Positions 1 through 15,000 of a stretch of 15,000 nucleotides of DNA are shown in pieces (positions within the stretch are counted from its first letter, which is position 1; the number at the start of each line of letters is the position of its first letter). A program made the translations under genes and the position numbers. The DNA is from Halisarca cf. caerulea (taxonomy: Eukaryota; Porifera; Demospongiae; Chondrillida; Halisarcidae). The DNA lies in NCBI GenBank assembly GCA_963170055.1, contig CAUJGJ010000195.1, forward strand, positions 1,312,138 to 1,327,137, written 5' to 3'. The notes beneath the pieces are model-generated. The model was not told where the DNA came from. It ran no database searches and worked only from the letters and a program-made list of their open reading frames with translations.

Positions 1-9868
<9,868 letters not shown>

Positions 9869-9899
9869 CAGTCAATCAAACTGCTTTCAAGTGGACCAG

Positions 9900-10185
9900 C
9901 TAAGGAACAAAACAGTTACCTTCATAGTAGCTAACACATAAAATCACACACAGAGCACAATAAATTTCACTGGTATTCAAAGTACAAAGTAGGTCCCACT
10001 TTTTTCTAGTCTACTATACCCTCAAACATGAAGCAGCCATTTTCCTCACAAAATCAAAATAATCTCCGAAACTACTCACAAAACTATAAATTATCTAACC
10101 ACTATTAAGTTGATATCGATAAATTTTTGCTGTTGCTGAATGAAAGGATAAAAAAAGTCGGCTGATATTAGAGAAAAGAGCTCAC
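9900..10185 (-). other. Probable 5' UTR intron of the coiled-coil gene
   Basis: On the minus strand a good donor (AAGTG|GTGAGC) lies at 10186/10185 and a pyrimidine-rich acceptor (TTCCTTAG) ends at 9900, 31 bases before the coding ATG. If used, the transcript starts above 10186, inside the shared promoter. A short upstream ATG just before the donor would open a reading frame of only a few codons. Confidence 0.45.
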
Positions 10186-10186
10186 C

Positions 10187-10332
10187 ACTTCATCGGGACA
10201 ATGACGCAAACAACTTCGCGGTGTTTCCGAGGGTGTATTCCCTTCCGTCTTCGCTCAGGGAGTTGATTGGATAGTCCGATTACGTCATCGAAAGACTCTA
10301 GGGGCGGGGCTGTTTCCTTGACAACGAGCAAA
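10187..10332. promoter_or_regulatory. Divergent (bidirectional) promoter between the coiled-coil gene and ODAD3
   Basis: The two start codons are 464 bp apart on opposite strands. The stretch nearest ODAD3 holds an inverted CCAAT box (ATTGG, 10266-10270), a CRE-like TACGTCA (10281-10287), a GC box GGGGCGGGGC (10301-10310) and an RFX X-box (10312-10325). No TATA box is evident, which suits a CCAAT/GC-type bidirectional promoter. Promoter function is inferred from position and motifs. Confidence 0.7.
10312..10325 (+). promoter_or_regulatory. RFX X-box
   Basis: GTTTCC-TT-GACAAC fits the X-box consensus RYYNYY-N(1-3)-RRNRAC at every position. RFX factors bind this imperfect palindrome upstream of cilium genes across animals. 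It sits 7 bp before the ODAD3 ATG, closer than most described X-boxes. Confidence 0.65.
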
Positions 10333-14491
<4,159 letters not shown>

Positions 14492-14515
14492 ATGCCAGTG
14501 AAGCCCCTCTGTGTG

Positions 14516-14557
14516 TTATCCCTGAACTCTTGCTCTTCTCCATATGATTATTGTACC
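14516..14557 (-). CDS. WD40 gene, last exon
   Basis: Forty-two bases encode GTIIIWRRARVQG and TAA. The G-x-I-I-I-W pattern completes the blade opened by the previous exon exactly where a WD40 domain requires it. The acceptor TAG is the edge of a 13-bp tandem repeat. Confidence 0.7.
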   Translation of the reverse strand, partial: GTIIIWRRARVQG

Positions 14558-15000
14558 CTACACCACAGAAGTACACCACAGAAGTACACCACAGAAGTAC
14601 ACAATTACATATATAATTATGGACACATCATTGCAATTAGAGTATTGAACAGACATTCGTACATGTGTGTGTGTATGTGTGTATGTGTGTGTGCGCGTGT
14701 GTGCGTGTGTGTGTGTGTGTGTGTGCGCGTGCACGTGCGTGCGTGCATGCGTGCGTGTGTGTGTGTGTGTGCGTGTGTACATACATAAATATTATTGTGT
14801 GATACATTACCTACAAAGTAAACCTTTACTGCATACAGTACATATGTATGTACAATTATACATAAAATGTACATTCAAGACCAATGGAAGCATAACCACA
14901 TGCATACATACACGCATGTACCTCTGTGTCACTGGAGGCCAGGATACTCTCGTCATAAGCCCAGCAAACATCGAGGATGGGGACAGTGTTCCCGGCAGGT
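14516..15000 (-). CDS. C-terminal end of a WD40-repeat protein (WDR13-like?), 5' part outside window
   Basis: Two minus-strand exons, 15000-14922 and 14557-14516, join in phase 0 to read PAGNTVPILDVCWAYDESIL followed by ASSDTE, GTIIIWRRARVQG and a TAA stop. This is one complete terminal WD40 blade: a V-LDV-W strand, the DES-LASSD turn and a final I-I-W strand. The intron (14921-14558) has a GTACAT donor and a TAG acceptor. WD40 proteins are beta-propeller scaffolds. The ending resembles my recollection of the WDR13 C-terminus, but single blades are too generic to name the gene firmly. Confidence 0.72.
14561..14602. repeat. 13-bp tandem repeat, three copies
   Basis: CACCACAGAAGTA occurs three times head to tail (14561-14573, 14574-14586, 14587-14599) and is followed by a partial CAC. 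On the minus strand it is TACTTCTGTGGTG, immediately upstream of the TAG acceptor of the WD40 last exon. Confidence 0.97.
14664..14778. repeat. Mixed (TG/CG)n alternating purine-pyrimidine tract
   Basis: TG repeat interspersed with GCGCGTG and GTGCACGTGCG steps, lying in the last intron of the WD40 gene. CG steps inside an alternating tract favour left-handed Z-DNA more than plain TG. Confidence 0.95.
14922..15000 (-). CDS. WD40 gene, penultimate exon (partial)
   Basis: One leftover base and 26 codons are inside the window, ending DTE at donor GAG|GTACAT. The reading is open only in this WD40 frame with the expected hydrophobic pattern. The exon continues beyond the right edge. Confidence 0.7.

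Overview
The window is animal genomic DNA: the genes are split by GT-AG introns, one gene encodes an axonemal outer-dynein-arm docking protein (so the organism builds motile cilia), and the introns are full of dinucleotide microsatellites and short inverted-repeat transposons. Compact introns, close gene packing and this repeat style would fit a sponge or another early-branching marine invertebrate, but that placement is inference. No bacterial, rRNA, tRNA or CRISPR feature was seen.

Three genes can be supported. (1) A minus-strand gene starts at 9868 and runs off the left edge. Seven exons, plus a probable eighth at bases 9-1, splice in one open frame of about 612 codons and encode a long, charged coiled-coil protein that I do not recognise. 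(2) A plus-strand gene, 10333-14491, has eleven exons joining into a complete 546-residue protein that matches ODAD3 (CCDC151) along its length. (3) The last two exons of a minus-strand WD40-repeat gene (14516-14557 and 14922-15000) enter from the right edge; the ending resembles the C-terminus of WDR13.

Genes 1 and 2 are head to head, with start codons 464 bp apart. A probable 5' UTR intron in gene 1 narrows the shared promoter to about 150 bp, which holds a CCAAT box, a CRE-like site, a GC box and a consensus RFX X-box 7 bp before the ODAD3 start. Shared ciliary regulation of gene 1 is therefore a reasonable hypothesis. Genes 2 and 3 are tail to tail with only 24 bp between stop codons, so their 3' UTRs should overlap in antisense.

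The rest is intron. It holds seven long AC/GT tracts, a Tc1/mariner-like element that keeps only a helix-turn-helix reading frame between its terminal inverted repeats, a 662-bp TTAA-flanked MITE with three perfect CRE sites, a second larger MITE-like element, several related 160-230 bp elements ending in TACAGT/ACTGTA, minisatellites, and a 42-bp hairpin between 11-bp direct repeats. In the ODAD3 transcript a GU tract (intron 7) and an AC tract (intron 10) are complementary across exons 8-10, and in gene 1 two 5' splice sites are followed almost at once by about 140 nt of UG repeat.
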